This document shows positions 37,549-46,726 of a stretch of 64,000 nucleotides of DNA, one piece after another (position 1 is the stretch's first letter; the number at the start of each line of letters is the position of its first letter). The stretch is from Geomonas edaphica (GTDB taxonomy: Bacteria; Desulfobacterota; Desulfuromonadia; Geobacterales; Geobacteraceae). The position numbers and the translations under genes were made by a program. The notes under the pieces were generated by a model, which did no database searches, was not told the origin of the DNA, and was given only the letters and a program-made list of their open reading frames with translations. Location of the stretch: assembly GCF_004917075.1 (NCBI RefSeq), contig NZ_SSYB01000003.1:124001-188000 (forward strand). Direction: 5' to 3'.

Positions 37549-37623
37549 AGCCGCCTCGCGCTTCCCTGCAGTACCGGCACAAACCACAGGTTGATCAGAC
37601 CTGTTTTCTCTTTGGAGGCATTT

Positions 37624-38562
37624 TTGGCACAGATCGTAAGGATTCAATTCACCACCGCTGGAAAGCTCTACGACTTCAGCGCCGGCAAGACCACCGTCAA
37701 GCCGGGTGACCGCGTCATCGTGGAGACCGAACGTGGTAAAAGCATAGGCCAGGTCGTCGCCGGCCCCATCGACGTGGAGGACTCGCTCGTCCCGGAGGGG
37801 ATCAAGCCGTTACAGCGCCTGGCCGACCTCGCCGACCTCGCGACCCTCGCCGCCAACACGGCGAAGGAGAAGGAGGCGCACAAGTTCTGCCTCTCCCGCA
37901 TCAAGGAACGCGGCATGGACATGAAGCTCGTCCGGGTCGAGTACCTCTTCGACGGCTCCAAGGCGATCTTCTACTTCACCGCCGACGGCCGCGTCGACTT
38001 CCGCGAACTGGTGAAGGACCTGGCCCACGCCTTCCACACGAGAATCGAGATGCGCCAGATCGGCGTCAGGGACGAATCGAAGATGGTTGGCGGCATCGGC
38101 ATCTGCGGCCGCGAGCTCTGCTGTTCCTCGTACCTCAGGGAGTTCGAACCGGTATCGGTGAAGATGGCAAAAGAGCAGAACCTGGCCCTCAACCCGAGCA
38201 AGATCTCAGGGCAGTGCGGCAGGCTCTTGTGCTGCCTCTCCTACGAGTTCGAGACCTACTGCAACCTGAGAAAGGGGCTCCCGAAGTGCGGCAAGCGCGT
38301 GCAGTGCGGCTGCGTCGACGGCGAGGTGGTGAAGGTCAACGTACTGGACCAGACGGTAACGCTTAAGACCACGGACGACTCGCTGGTCACCCTCAAGGGG
38401 GAGGAGATCGCGCCGGAGAACGTGAGCGACCGCGTGAAGAAACCGCCGCAGCAAAAAGGTGAGCAGCAGGGGGGCGACAAGGGCAAGGCCCAGGGGCCCG
38501 GCAAGCAGCGCCGCAATCGGCCCGTCGACGTCAAGGAAAGAAAAAAGGAGAAACCACAATGA
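37624..38562 (+). CDS. PSP1-domain protein (RicT/YaaT family)
   Basis: The protein starts at TTG 37624 with GGAGG five bases upstream, giving 312 residues (an upstream in-frame start at 37591 has no such site). The PSP1 core spans about residues 1-230, with VEYLFDGSKAIFYFTADGRV and a cysteine-rich patch: GGIGICGRELCCSSYL, KISGQCGRLLCCLSYE, then KCGKRVQCG. In Bacillus, YaaT/RicT forms an FeS-containing complex acting on RNA processing and phosphorelay; here the role is unknown. The C-terminal 40 residues are charged and disordered. It overlaps metG by 4 bp. Confidence 0.9.
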   Translation: MAQIVRIQFTTAGKLYDFSAGKTTVKPGDRVIVETERGKSIGQVVAGPIDVEDSLVPEGIKPLQRLADLADLATLAANTAKEKEAHKFCLSRIKERGMDMKLVRVEYLFDGSKAIFYFTADGRVDFRELVKDLAHAFHTRIEMRQIGVRDESKMVGGIGICGRELCCSSYLREFEPVSVKMAKEQNLALNPSKISGQCGRLLCCLSYEFETYCNLRKGLPKCGKRVQCGCVDGEVVKVNVLDQTVTLKTTDDSLVTLKGEEIAPENVSDRVKKPPQQKGEQQGGDKGKAQGPGKQRRNRPVDVKERKKEKPQ

Positions 38563-40088
38563 AACCGGCTTTTTACGTCACCACCCCCATCTACTACGTA
38601 AATGACGTCCCGCACATAGGGCACGCTTACACCACCTTGGCCGCGGACGTGCTGGCGCGCTACAAGCGGCTCAAGGGGTTTGACGTCTTCTTTCTGACCG
38701 GCACCGACGAGCACGGCCAGAAGGTCGAGAAAGCCGCCAACGCCGCGGGCGAGACTCCGCTCGAGCTCGCCGACCGCGTCATGAAGCGCTTCCAGTCGCT
38801 GTGGGAGAAGCTGGAGATATCCAACACCGACTTCATCCGCACGACGCAGGAGCGCCACAAGAAAGGGGTGTCCGTCCTCTTCGAGCGGGTCATGGAGAAA
38901 GGCGACATCTACCTCGGCGAGTACGAGGACTGGTACTGCACCCCGTGCGAGACCTTCTGGACCGAGACCCAGCTCATCGACTACAAGTGCCCGGACTGCA
39001 ACCGTCCCACCGAAAAGCTGAAGGAGGAGTCCTACTTCTTCAGGATGAGCAAGTACCAGGACCAGCTGCTCGCCCACATCGAGGCGAACCCGGATTTCAT
39101 CCAGCCCAAGAGCCGCAGAAACGAGATCATCTCCTTCGTGAAGGAGGGGCTTCGCGACCTCTCGGTCTCCCGCACCACCTTCCAGTGGGGCATCCCGGTC
39201 CCAGGCAACGACAAGCACGTGGTCTACGTCTGGTTCGACGCGCTCACGAACTACATCACCGCACTCGGCTACCCCGAGGAAGGGGGCGACTTCGAGAAGT
39301 ACTGGCCCTGCGACGTGCACCTGATCGGCAAGGACATCCTGAGGTTCCACACCGTCTACTGGCCCACCTTCCTGATGGCCGCCGGCCTCCCGATCCCGAG
39401 TAAGGTCTTCGCCCACGGCTGGTGGACCGTCGAGGGGCAGAAGATGAGCAAGAGCCTGCAGAACGTGGTCGAGCCGAACATGCTGATCGACAAGTACGGC
39501 GTGGACGCGGTGCGCTACTTCCTGCTGCGCGAGGTCCCCTTCGGTCTCGACGGCGACTTCTCGCACCAGGCGCTCATCCACCGCATCAACTCCGACCTAG
39601 CCAACGACCTCGGGAACCTCTTGAACCGCTCCACCGCGATGCTCGGCAAGTATTTCGGCGGCGTTTTGCAGACCCCGGGCGAGGAGAGCGAGCTGGACAA
39701 GGCGTACCGCGAGAAGACCGTGGCGATGATCGGGCAGGTGGACGGCTTCATCGACGAGCTCGCCTTCAGCCGCGCCCTGCAGGCGATCTGGGAAGTGATC
39801 TCCGCCGGCAACAAATACATCGACGAGACCGCCCCGTGGACCCTCGCAAAGGACCCGGAAAAGCGCGAGCGTCTCTCCACGGTCATGTACTACATGCTCG
39901 AGAGCCAGAGGATCGTGTACACGCTTCTCTCCGCGTTCATGCCGAAGACGGCGCAGAAGGGGCTTTCCTGCCTCGTCGGCTCCGACGAGGCGACCGCCGA
40001 GGGGCTTGCCTGGGGCAGGCTGAAACCCGGCACCGCCATCGCCAAGGCAGAGGCGCTCTTCCCGAGGATCGAGGAAAAGGCGGAGTAA
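38559..40088 (+). CDS. metG: Methionyl-tRNA synthetase
   Basis: A 509-residue class I synthetase. The ATP-binding HIGH motif is in VPHIGHAYTT, a zinc knuckle is at CTPCETFW...CPDCNRP, and the KMSKS loop is in EGQKMSKSLQNVV. The anticodon-binding helical domain follows to the end. It lacks the C-terminal EMAP/Trbp-like dimerisation domain, so it is the short form. Translational coupling to the PSP1 gene is by ATGA overlap. A 171-bp palindromic repeat begins 6 bp after the stop. Confidence 0.96.
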   Translation: MKPAFYVTTPIYYVNDVPHIGHAYTTLAADVLARYKRLKGFDVFFLTGTDEHGQKVEKAANAAGETPLELADRVMKRFQSLWEKLEISNTDFIRTTQERHKKGVSVLFERVMEKGDIYLGEYEDWYCTPCETFWTETQLIDYKCPDCNRPTEKLKEESYFFRMSKYQDQLLAHIEANPDFIQPKSRRNEIISFVKEGLRDLSVSRTTFQWGIPVPGNDKHVVYVWFDALTNYITALGYPEEGGDFEKYWPCDVHLIGKDILRFHTVYWPTFLMAAGLPIPSKVFAHGWWTVEGQKMSKSLQNVVEPNMLIDKYGVDAVRYFLLREVPFGLDGDFSHQALIHRINSDLANDLGNLLNRSTAMLGKYFGGVLQTPGEESELDKAYREKTVAMIGQVDGFIDELAFSRALQAIWEVISAGNKYIDETAPWTLAKDPEKRERLSTVMYYMLESQRIVYTLLSAFMPKTAQKGLSCLVGSDEATAEGLAWGRLKPGTAIAKAEALFPRIEEKAE

Positions 40089-40094
40089 ACCTGG

Positions 40095-40265
40095 CTCACG
40101 CAAAGACGCAAAGCCGCAAAGACACAAGAAAACAAGGCAAAACGTTTAACAGGGATGAATGGGATAAAGGGGATAAACAAAAACCAGTCTTTGGTTTTAT
40201 CCTCTGTATCCCCTTCATCCCTGTTTGTTTTTTCAGCTTGGTTTTTCTTTGCGGCTTTGCGTGAG
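40095..40265. repeat. MITE-like palindromic element after metG
   Basis: The outer arms carry CTCACGCAAAG...GCCGCAAAGA (40095-40122) and TCTTTGCGGCTTTGCGTGAG (40246-40265). The inner arms ACAGGGATGAATGGGATAAA (from about 40150) and TATCCCCTTCATCCCTGT (ending about 40224) pair as well. The whole 171 bp folds into one long hairpin with no coding capacity. Confidence 0.75.
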
Positions 40266-40270
40266 TGTCT

Positions 40271-40861
40271 CTAGGTGTTGCCTAAAATGGGTCGCAACTC
40301 TCCCGGAGCGAACATGAAGAAGAAACGGAGGATGCAGTACTTGTAGAACTCGGAGAAGAGGAGCTTAAAACTCCCGGAGTGGCTCCACCACTCTTCTTTT
40401 AAGTTGCTGGAGTCGACCGGGTGCGGGTAGATCGCGACGTCCTTTGGAAGCGCGTTCCGAAAAAGGATCGTGGAGCGCTTCATGTGGTAGCGCGAGGTGA
40501 TCAGCTTTATCGACTTCACCTCGTACTTCATGATGAGGTCGCGCGCGTAGATGGCGTTCTCCAGGGTGTTGCGCGAGGACTGCTCCAGGTAGACGTTCCC
40601 GGCCCCTTCCCCCTTGTACAGCTCCCGCTTCTTGACCGACGGGTCGACGCCGATCAGAAAGAGCTTCTTCCCCTGCCCCGCCCGGTACAGCCGCACCCCT
40701 TCCTCGACGCGGCCGCGCCCGCCGGTCAGGACCACTATGGCGTCCGCCTTCACATCACGCGGCGCAAGGGAGAAGGTCTTGTACACGAAGTCCACGAACA
40801 GCACACTCAAAACGATCAGTATCAGCACGAGTAGGGAGACTATCCCCTTCAATAAAGCCAT
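40271..40861 (-). CDS. YdcF/SanA/ElyC-family (DUF218) membrane protein
   Basis: A 196-residue protein with one N-terminal transmembrane helix (GIVSLLVLILIVLSVLFVDF). The DUF218 domain has ADAIVVLTGGRGRVEEGV, the LEQSSRNTLENAIYARDL segment and KLITSRYHMKRSTILF, all hallmark blocks. Family members act in envelope biology such as peptidoglycan or polysaccharide handling, but the reaction is not settled. It is transcribed alone toward the repeat element. Confidence 0.85.
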   Translation of the reverse strand: MALLKGIVSLLVLILIVLSVLFVDFVYKTFSLAPRDVKADAIVVLTGGRGRVEEGVRLYRAGQGKKLFLIGVDPSVKKRELYKGEGAGNVYLEQSSRNTLENAIYARDLIMKYEVKSIKLITSRYHMKRSTILFRNALPKDVAIYPHPVDSSNLKEEWWSHSGSFKLLFSEFYKYCILRFFFMFAPGELRPILGNT

Positions 40862-40965
40862 GATTTAGCACCCGAAAAAACGACAAGCCGCCAACTTTTT
40901 GCTTGCATCAGCGGCGCGATTCTGTTAATAGTTACGACTTCAGTAATCACCGGAGGGTACAAAGA

Positions 40966-41157
40966 ATGTCCAGAATATGCGAGATTTGCGGTAAAGGCCC
41001 TAGCTTCGGGAACAACGTTAGCCACGCCAACAACAAGACCAGCAAAATTTGGCGCCCGAACCTGCAGAAGATCAAGGCCGTGAAAAACGGTACCGTCAGG
41101 AGCATCAAGGTCTGCACCCGCTGCATCCGCTCCGGTCACGTCACCAAGGCTCTCTAG
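40966..41157 (+). CDS. rpmB: 50S ribosomal protein L28
   Basis: The 63-residue L28 starts at ATG 40966 with GGAGGG nine bases upstream. It shows the bacterial L28 sequence with a four-cysteine zinc-ribbon form: [20 protein letters not shown] and VCTRCIRSG. It is followed by a strong terminator and stands alone. Confidence 0.96.
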   Translation: MSRICEICGKGPSFGNNVSHANNKTSKIWRPNLQKIKAVKNGTVRSIKVCTRCIRSGHVTKAL

Positions 41158-41178
41158 AAGATCTTCCGCACAGTCCCT

Positions 41179-41217
41179 AAAGCCGCGGCGCATCATGCGC
41201 CAGCGGCTTTATTTTTG
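41179..41217 (+). terminator. Rho-independent terminator of rpmB
   Basis: AAAGCCGC-GCGCAT pairs with ATGCGC-GCGGCTTT (one mismatch), followed by ATTTTTGT, 21 bp after the rpmB stop. Confidence 0.85.
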
Positions 41218-41228
41218 TCCGCATCCCG

Positions 41229-41609
41229 TTAGTGGCAAAGCGCGGTGACTTCGATCTCTACCAGGACGCCACGCGGCAGCCCCTTCACCTCCACGGTGCT
41301 GCGGGCCGGCGCTGCTTCCTGGAAATAGCCGCCGTAGATGCCGTTCACCGTGGCAAAGTCCGCCATGCTGGCCAGGTAGATGGTGGTCTTCACGACGTCC
41401 TGAAAACCGAGCCCAGCGGCCGACAAAAGTGCCCCGATGTTCTTCATCACCTGCTCGGTCTCGGCCACGATGCCACCCTGCACGACCTCGCCGGTCGCCG
41501 GGTCGAGCGCGATCGCGCCGGAGAGAAAGAGAAAGCCCCCCGCCTTCACACCCTGGGAGTAAGGCCCGATCGCCTTGGGCGCATTTTCCGTGCTGATTAT
41601 TTCTTTCAT
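41229..41609 (-). CDS. ridA: RidA family reactive imine deaminase
   Basis: RidA hydrolyses reactive enamine/imine intermediates made by PLP enzymes. The 126-residue protein from ATG 41609 (AGGAGG five bases upstream) contains APKAIGPYSQGVKAGGFLFL, the active-site segment with KTTIYLASMADFATVNGIYG, and PARSTVEVKGLPRGVLVEIE with the substrate-binding arginine. It is the last gene of the yicC-gmk-rpoZ-rel run, 29 bp after rel. Confidence 0.93.
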   Translation of the reverse strand: MKEIISTENAPKAIGPYSQGVKAGGFLFLSGAIALDPATGEVVQGGIVAETEQVMKNIGALLSAAGLGFQDVVKTTIYLASMADFATVNGIYGGYFQEAAPARSTVEVKGLPRGVLVEIEVTALCH

Positions 41610-41638
41610 GCCTTCCTCCTTCACTATTTCTTTTACTG

Positions 41639-43789
41639 TTAACTCTTAAGCCGCTCCACCTTGATGACCCCTTTCACCTTCATGATGGCGGCGAACACCT
41701 TTTTCAGGTGATCGAGGTCGGTCACGTCGACCTCGAAGAGGTTTTCCCCGCGCTTGTCGAGGGTGCTCTGGATCGAGGCGCTCGAGATGTTCGCCTCACA
41801 GTTGGTGATTGCGGTCGCGATGTTGGCGAGGATCCCCTTCTCGTCGTTGCACACAACGCGGATCTTCACCGGCAGCGCGCTCTTCTTGCCCTTGTTCCAC
41901 GCGACCTCGATGCGCCGCTCGGGCTCGAGCGCCATGGCGAAGGGGCAGTCCGCGGTGTGCACGGTTACGCCGCGCCCACGGGTGATGAAGCCGGTGATCT
42001 CGTCGCCGGGAAGCGGGTTGCAGCACTTGCCGAAACGCACCAGGACGTCCTCGACGCCGTTGATCTGGATGGCGGAGGAGGATTTCCCCTTCAAGGCACC
42101 GATCACCTTGCCGATGCGGGTTTCCTTCTGCTCCTTGGCCGCCTCGATCTTGTCGGCGGGGAGGAGTTTGCCGAGCAGCTGGTTCGCGGAGAGCTTGCCG
42201 TAGCCGACCGAGGCCATCAGGTCGTCCTCGGTCTGGAAGCCGAACTCCTGGGCGACCTTCTTTAGCTCGCCGTTTTTTTGCAGCTTGCCGAGGTTCAGGG
42301 AGTAGCGGCGGAAGTCCTTCTCACAGATCTCGCGCCCGAGCGTGATGCTCCTTAAGCGCTCCTCGGTCTTCACCCACGCCCGGATCTTGTTGCGCGCCCT
42401 CGAGCTCTTGACGATCTTCAGCCAGTCCTTGCTCGGGGTGTGGTGTGGGGAGGTGATCACCTCGACGATGTCGCCGGTCTTCAGTTCGTACTTTAGCGGC
42501 ACGAGCTTGCCGTTCACCTTGGCGCCGACGCAGCGATGCCCCACGTCGGTGTGCACCGAGTATGCGAAGTCGATCGGCGTCGACCCCTTCGGGAACCCCT
42601 TCACGTCACCCTTAGGCGTGAAAATGAAGACGTCCTCCGGGAAGAGCTCGACCTTCACCGTGTCCATGAACTCCTTGGAATCGGCGAGTTCCTGCTGCCA
42701 CTCAAGTAGCTGCCGGATCCAGGTGAAGTGACGGACCTCCTTCTCGTCGTACCCCTTCCCTTCCTTGTACTTCCAGTGCGCCGCGATGCCGCTCTCGGCG
42801 ACCCGGTGCATGTCGGTGGTGCGGATCTGCACCTCCATCCGCTCGCCGTAGGGGCCGATCACCGTCGTGTGCAGCGACTGGTACATGTTCCCCTTGGGCA
42901 TCGCGATGTAGTCCTTGAAGCGGCCGGGGATCGGTTTCCAGGTGGAATGGATGATGCCGAGCACCTCATAGCACTCGCGGATGTCGTCCACCGAGACGCG
43001 GATCGCGATCAGGTCGTAGATCTCGTCGATGTCGACGTTTCGGCTCTGCATCTTGCGGTAGATGGAGTAGAGGTGCTTGGAGCGCCCGGAGACGTCACCT
43101 TTGATGCCGTGCTCCTCGAGCTGCTTCTTGATGATCTCCTTCACCGTGGAGACGTAGGACTCGCGTTCCTGCTTCTTCTTGGCGACCTTGGAGGCGAGGT
43201 CGTAGTAGAGCTGCGGCTCCAGGTAGCGGAAGGAGAGATCCTCGAGCTCCCCTTTCACCCAGGAGATGCCGAGTCGGTTCGCGATCGGGGCGTAGATGTC
43301 CAGCGTCTCGCGCGCGATGGTGCGCTGCTTCGCTTCGGGCTGGTACTGCAGGGTGCGCATGTTGTGCAGGCGGTCGGCGAGCTTGACCAGGATGACCCGG
43401 ATGTCGTTCGCCATGGCGAGGAGCATCTTGCGGAAGTTCTCCGCCTGGCTCTCTTCCTTGGTCTTGAAGTGGATCTTGCCGATCTTCGTCACACCGTCGA
43501 CGAGGCGCGCCACCTCCTCGCCGAAGAGCGATTCCAGCTCCTCGTGCGTGGTCAGGGTGTCCTCGACGGTGTCGTGCAGAAGGCCGGTCACCACGGCGGC
43601 AAGGTCCAGCCTCAGGTCGGCCAGGATCCCCGCCACCTCCATCGGGTGGATCAGGTACGGCTCACCGGAGAGGCGCGTCTGCCCCTGGTGCACCTTGGCG
43701 CAGAAGACGTAGGCCTTGCGCAAAAGGTCCAGGTTCGCGCCCGGGTTATAGGCGGATACCTTCTCGAGTATGTCGTTCAGTCGTATCAT
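41639..43789 (-). CDS. rel: Bifunctional (p)ppGpp synthetase/hydrolase (RelA/SpoT)
   Basis: The 716-residue protein from ATG 43789 has a complete HD hydrolase domain (RLSGEPYLIHPMEVAGILAD, GLLHDTVEDT), a synthetase domain (KHLYSIYRKMQSRNVDIDEI, GYRSLHTTV-like MYQSLHTTVIGPYGERMEVQ), a TGS domain (FTPKGDVKGFPKGSTPIDFA) and a C-terminal ACT domain. Both catalytic halves look intact, so it should make and degrade the stringent alarmone. Its position after rpoZ is the classic arrangement. Confidence 0.96.
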   Translation of the reverse strand: MIRLNDILEKVSAYNPGANLDLLRKAYVFCAKVHQGQTRLSGEPYLIHPMEVAGILADLRLDLAAVVTGLLHDTVEDTLTTHEELESLFGEEVARLVDGVTKIGKIHFKTKEESQAENFRKMLLAMANDIRVILVKLADRLHNMRTLQYQPEAKQRTIARETLDIYAPIANRLGISWVKGELEDLSFRYLEPQLYYDLASKVAKKKQERESYVSTVKEIIKKQLEEHGIKGDVSGRSKHLYSIYRKMQSRNVDIDEIYDLIAIRVSVDDIRECYEVLGIIHSTWKPIPGRFKDYIAMPKGNMYQSLHTTVIGPYGERMEVQIRTTDMHRVAESGIAAHWKYKEGKGYDEKEVRHFTWIRQLLEWQQELADSKEFMDTVKVELFPEDVFIFTPKGDVKGFPKGSTPIDFAYSVHTDVGHRCVGAKVNGKLVPLKYELKTGDIVEVITSPHHTPSKDWLKIVKSSRARNKIRAWVKTEERLRSITLGREICEKDFRRYSLNLGKLQKNGELKKVAQEFGFQTEDDLMASVGYGKLSANQLLGKLLPADKIEAAKEQKETRIGKVIGALKGKSSSAIQINGVEDVLVRFGKCCNPLPGDEITGFITRGRGVTVHTADCPFAMALEPERRIEVAWNKGKKSALPVKIRVVCNDEKGILANIATAITNCEANISSASIQSTLDKRGENLFEVDVTDLDHLKKVFAAIMKVKGVIKVERLKS

Positions 43790-43805
43790 CGCGTCCGTTT
43801 TAACT

Positions 43806-43861
43806 GAAAAAGAAGGGGCTAACAGCCCGGGGCCACATTCCCCGTGAGCCGATAGCCCCTG
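43806..43861 (-). terminator. Second hairpin with T-rich tail upstream of rel
   Basis: On the reverse strand AGGGGCTA (43860-43853) pairs with TAGCCCCT (43821-43814), followed by TCTTTTTC, just before the rel start. It lies past the rpoZ terminator and could act as an attenuator for transcripts entering rel. Confidence 0.5.
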
Positions 43862-43868
43862 CAGGTTC

Positions 43869-43901
43869 AAAAAAGGGGGACCGCTTCACGCGACTCCCCC
43901 T
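43869..43901 (-). terminator. Terminator directly after rpoZ
   Basis: AGGGGGA and TCCCCCT enclose a smaller CGC/GCG hairpin, followed on the reverse strand by a six-T run, nine bp after the rpoZ stop. Confidence 0.65.
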
Positions 43902-43909
43902 CCGATCTA

Positions 43910-44116
43910 CTAACGACCCTTCTTGCCGATCTCACAGCCGATCTTGCCGGCGGCGATTTCCCTCAGGGAGACGACCACGTTCTTGTTGGCGCCCCTGTTG
44001 TCGATGAGCGGCTTCGCGCCCTTGAAAAGCTGCTTCACCCTCTTGGAGGCGAGCATGACCAGGAGGAAGCGGTTGTCCACCTTCTCAAGGCAATCTTCTA
44101 CGGTAACCCTTGCCAT
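43910..44116 (-). CDS. rpoZ: RNA polymerase omega subunit
   Basis: A 68-residue RpoZ beginning [20 protein letters not shown], with the conserved ASKRVKQLF helix and [16 protein letters not shown]. Omega helps assemble RNA polymerase and contributes to ppGpp binding, fitting its place before rel. AGGGGA lies upstream of the ATG. It follows gmk by 33 bp. Confidence 0.95.
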   Translation of the reverse strand: MARVTVEDCLEKVDNRFLLVMLASKRVKQLFKGAKPLIDNRGANKNVVVSLREIAAGKIGCEIGKKGR

Positions 44117-44149
44117 AAATGAAATCCCCTTTGTGATTTTACGTAGCTT

Positions 44150-44758
44150 CTAGATCGAGAAGAGCCTGGAAAGTCCCTGCAGAAGACGGGTGGTGCGGCA
44201 CTGTTCGGCTACCAGCACGCTTTTAAGCTGTTCCAGGGCCTCGGTGAACTTGTCGTTGACGATGATGTAGTCGTACCAGCGCGCTTCCTTGATCTCACCG
44301 GCGGCGTTGTTTATACGGCGCTCGATGACTTCCGGAGAGTCGGAGGAGCGGTTGTCCAGGCGGCGCCTGAGCTCCTCGATGCTGGGCGGGAGTATGAAGA
44401 TGTAGACCCCGCTTTCGAAACGCCCCTTGAGCTGCCGCGCACCCTGGCAGTCGATGTCGAGGATCAGGTCGATCCCCTCTGAGCGGGATTCTTTGAGGGT
44501 GGCGAGCGACGTGCCGTAGAAATTGCCGTGGACCTCGGCCCACTCGGCAAACTCCCCCTCCTGCACCATTCGGTCGAACTCTTCCTTGCCCACAAAAAAA
44601 TAATCACGCCCGTGCACCTCGCCGTTTCGGGGAGGGCGCGTCGTGTAGCTGACAGAATGCCGCAAGTTGGGGAATATGTCAATTATTTCCTTGCAGAGCG
44701 AGGTCTTACCCGCCCCCGAAGGAGCAGAAATCACGTACAGCACGCCTTCACGTTTCAT
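44150..44758 (-). CDS. gmk: Guanylate kinase
   Basis: A 202-residue enzyme phosphorylating GMP to GDP. The P-loop is SAPSGAGKTSLCKE, then SYTTRPPRNGEVHGRDYFFV (GMP binding), FAEWAEVHGNFYGT, and the lid with RLDNRSSDSPEVIERRINNA. Order and length are normal. It follows yicC by 73 bp and precedes rpoZ. Confidence 0.96.
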   Translation of the reverse strand: MKREGVLYVISAPSGAGKTSLCKEIIDIFPNLRHSVSYTTRPPRNGEVHGRDYFFVGKEEFDRMVQEGEFAEWAEVHGNFYGTSLATLKESRSEGIDLILDIDCQGARQLKGRFESGVYIFILPPSIEELRRRLDNRSSDSPEVIERRINNAAGEIKEARWYDYIIVNDKFTEALEQLKSVLVAEQCRTTRLLQGLSRLFSI

Positions 44759-44831
44759 CGTTTCACCCGTTCTCGATGTCGGGATCCGCTACAAACCGTG
44801 ACGGCGGACCCACGCACCTGTAAAGTCTGCC

Positions 44832-45710
44832 TTACTCTATGTTTTGCACCTGTTCACGGATCTTCTCGAGCTCCGCCTTCAACTCCACCACGCACGCGGC
44901 CATCTGGGCGTCGTTCGCCTTCGAGCCGATCGTGTTCACCTCGCGGTTGATCTCCTGGAGCAGGAAGTCGAGCTTTCTACCCACCGGCTCGCTCTGCGCG
45001 AGGGTCTCGTCGAACTGGCGCATGTGGCTGCCAAGGCGCACGAGCTCCTCGGTGACGTCGCACTTGTCGGCCATGACGGCAACCTCCTGCGCGATGCGCT
45101 CCTCGGGGAGGCTCCCCTCGCCCAAAAGCTGCGCGATCCTCTCCTTCAGGCGCTGAGCGTACTCCGCTACCACGAGCGGGGCACGCTCCCCCACCTGCCC
45201 GATCAGCCGGTCCAGGTTCTCGCGGCGCTTCTTGAAGTCGCCGAAAAGCGATTCCCCCTCGAAAAGGCGCATATCGTCCACCCGGCGCAGCGCGTCGTCC
45301 ACCGCCGCTATCAGCTCCTGCGGGATCTCCTCGAGGGTCGCCTCGGCCTCGGCTGCGACGGTGACCACGTCGCGCTGGGCCGCCACGAGGGCGAGGTCAA
45401 CCTGACCGGAAAGACCCAGTGCCTCGCCGATGGTCTGGTACGCCTTCAGATACCCCCGCGCAAGCGGCAGGTTCGGGGTGGGAACCCCAAGGGCCACGGC
45501 GTTTTCGACCTGGATGAAGACGTCGATCTTGCCGCGCACGAGCCTCTCGCCCACCCGCTTCTTGATCTCGTTTTCGAACTGCATCAGCGCCCGGGGGAGC
45601 TTTACGGTCACCTCGCCGTAGCGGTGGTTCACGCAGCGCACCTCCACGATGAAGCGCCCCGCCTCGTGGGCCGCCTCCCCCTTGCCGTATCCGGTCATGC
45701 TCTTTATCAT
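44832..45710 (-). CDS. yicC: YicC family endoribonuclease
   Basis: The 292-residue protein starts at ATG 45710 with AAGGGAG upstream, giving the family-typical MIKSMTGYGKGEA N-terminus. Further blocks are VEVRCVNHRYGEVTVKLPRA, and the C-terminal EEIAQEVAVMADKCDVTEEL-like region and LLQEINREVNTIGSKANDAQ. YicC-type proteins are endoribonucleases involved in RNA decay in E. coli. Its link to gmk is widely conserved. Confidence 0.93.
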   Translation of the reverse strand: MIKSMTGYGKGEAAHEAGRFIVEVRCVNHRYGEVTVKLPRALMQFENEIKKRVGERLVRGKIDVFIQVENAVALGVPTPNLPLARGYLKAYQTIGEALGLSGQVDLALVAAQRDVVTVAAEAEATLEEIPQELIAAVDDALRRVDDMRLFEGESLFGDFKKRRENLDRLIGQVGERAPLVVAEYAQRLKERIAQLLGEGSLPEERIAQEVAVMADKCDVTEELVRLGSHMRQFDETLAQSEPVGRKLDFLLQEINREVNTIGSKANDAQMAACVVELKAELEKIREQVQNIE

Positions 45711-45736
45711 GCCATCTCCCTTTATCGCGCCTCGTC

Positions 45737-46726
45737 TTATCGGCGGGACTCGAACAGTTTCTTTTCCCAGCGCCAGGCGTCCGCCACGATGGTGTGCAGG
45801 TCGTCGTACTTGGGGGTCCATCCGAGTACGTTGCGGATCTTGTCCGCTACGGCGACCAGGCTGTCCGGGTCGCCCGGGCGGCGCGGCGCCTCGGTGACCT
45901 TAAAGTCGACACCGCTCACCTCCTTGACCACCCTGATCACCTCGCGCACGCTGCTTCCCGCGCCGTATCCCACGTTGATCACGTCCGAGGTACCCCCCTT
46001 CTCCAGGTAAGAGAGCGCGGCCAGGTGCGCCGAGGCGAGATCCTCGATGTGGATGTAATCGCGGATGCCGGTGCCATCAGGGGTCGCGTAGTCGGTGCCG
46101 AAGATGGAGACGCCGTCGCGCGCGCCAAGCCCCGCCTGGCAGGCCACCTTGATGAGGTGGGTCGCCTCCGGGGTGCGCTGCCCCATGCGCGCCCTCGGAT
46201 CGGCCCCGGCGACGTTAAAGTACCGGAGCGCCACGTAGGAGAAGCCGTGCGCAAAGGCCGCATCGCGCAACATCCATTCGCTCATGAGCTTGGAGGTGCC
46301 GTAGGGGTTTATGGGTGCGGTGGCGCTCGTCTCCGAGGCGCTCCCCCCCTCGGGCATGCCGTAGACCGCAGCGGTACTGGAGAAGATGAAGCGCTCCACC
46401 CCATGCTCGACGCAAGCCTGTAGGAGGTTCAAGGTGTTGCGCGTATTGTTGGAATAGTACTTAAGCGGCAGATGCACCGACTCTGGGGCGATGATGGCAG
46501 CGGCAAAATGAAGGACAGATTTGCAGCCGGTCTCCTTGATCACCTCACAGATCTTCGCCTGGTCCGCCAGGTCCCCAACGATCAGGCGTTCGCCGTTAAC
46601 AAGGGCGTCCGCCGAACCGGTGGAGAGGTTGTCATAGACCACCACCTCGTGCCCGGCTTCAGAGAGCTGACGCACAACGTGGCTTCCTATGTAACCGGCT
46701 CCGCCGGTAACGAGAATGACACTCAC
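45737..46726 (-). CDS. galE: UDP-glucose 4-epimerase
   Basis: A 329-residue SDR enzyme interconverting UDP-glucose and UDP-galactose for surface polysaccharides. The NAD-binding motif GGAGYIGSHVVRQL is at the start, followed by VYDNLSTGSADALV, LHFAAAIIAPESV, the catalytic Ser in FSSTAAVYGMPEGG and YxxxK in NPYGTSKLMSEWML. The start is GTG with GAGG seven bases upstream. It lies 26 bp before yicC on the same strand and may be co-transcribed. Confidence 0.94.
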   Translation of the reverse strand: MSVILVTGGAGYIGSHVVRQLSEAGHEVVVYDNLSTGSADALVNGERLIVGDLADQAKICEVIKETGCKSVLHFAAAIIAPESVHLPLKYYSNNTRNTLNLLQACVEHGVERFIFSSTAAVYGMPEGGSASETSATAPINPYGTSKLMSEWMLRDAAFAHGFSYVALRYFNVAGADPRARMGQRTPEATHLIKVACQAGLGARDGVSIFGTDYATPDGTGIRDYIHIEDLASAHLAALSYLEKGGTSDVINVGYGAGSSVREVIRVVKEVSGVDFKVTEAPRRPGDPDSLVAVADKIRNVLGWTPKYDDLHTIVADAWRWEKKLFESRR

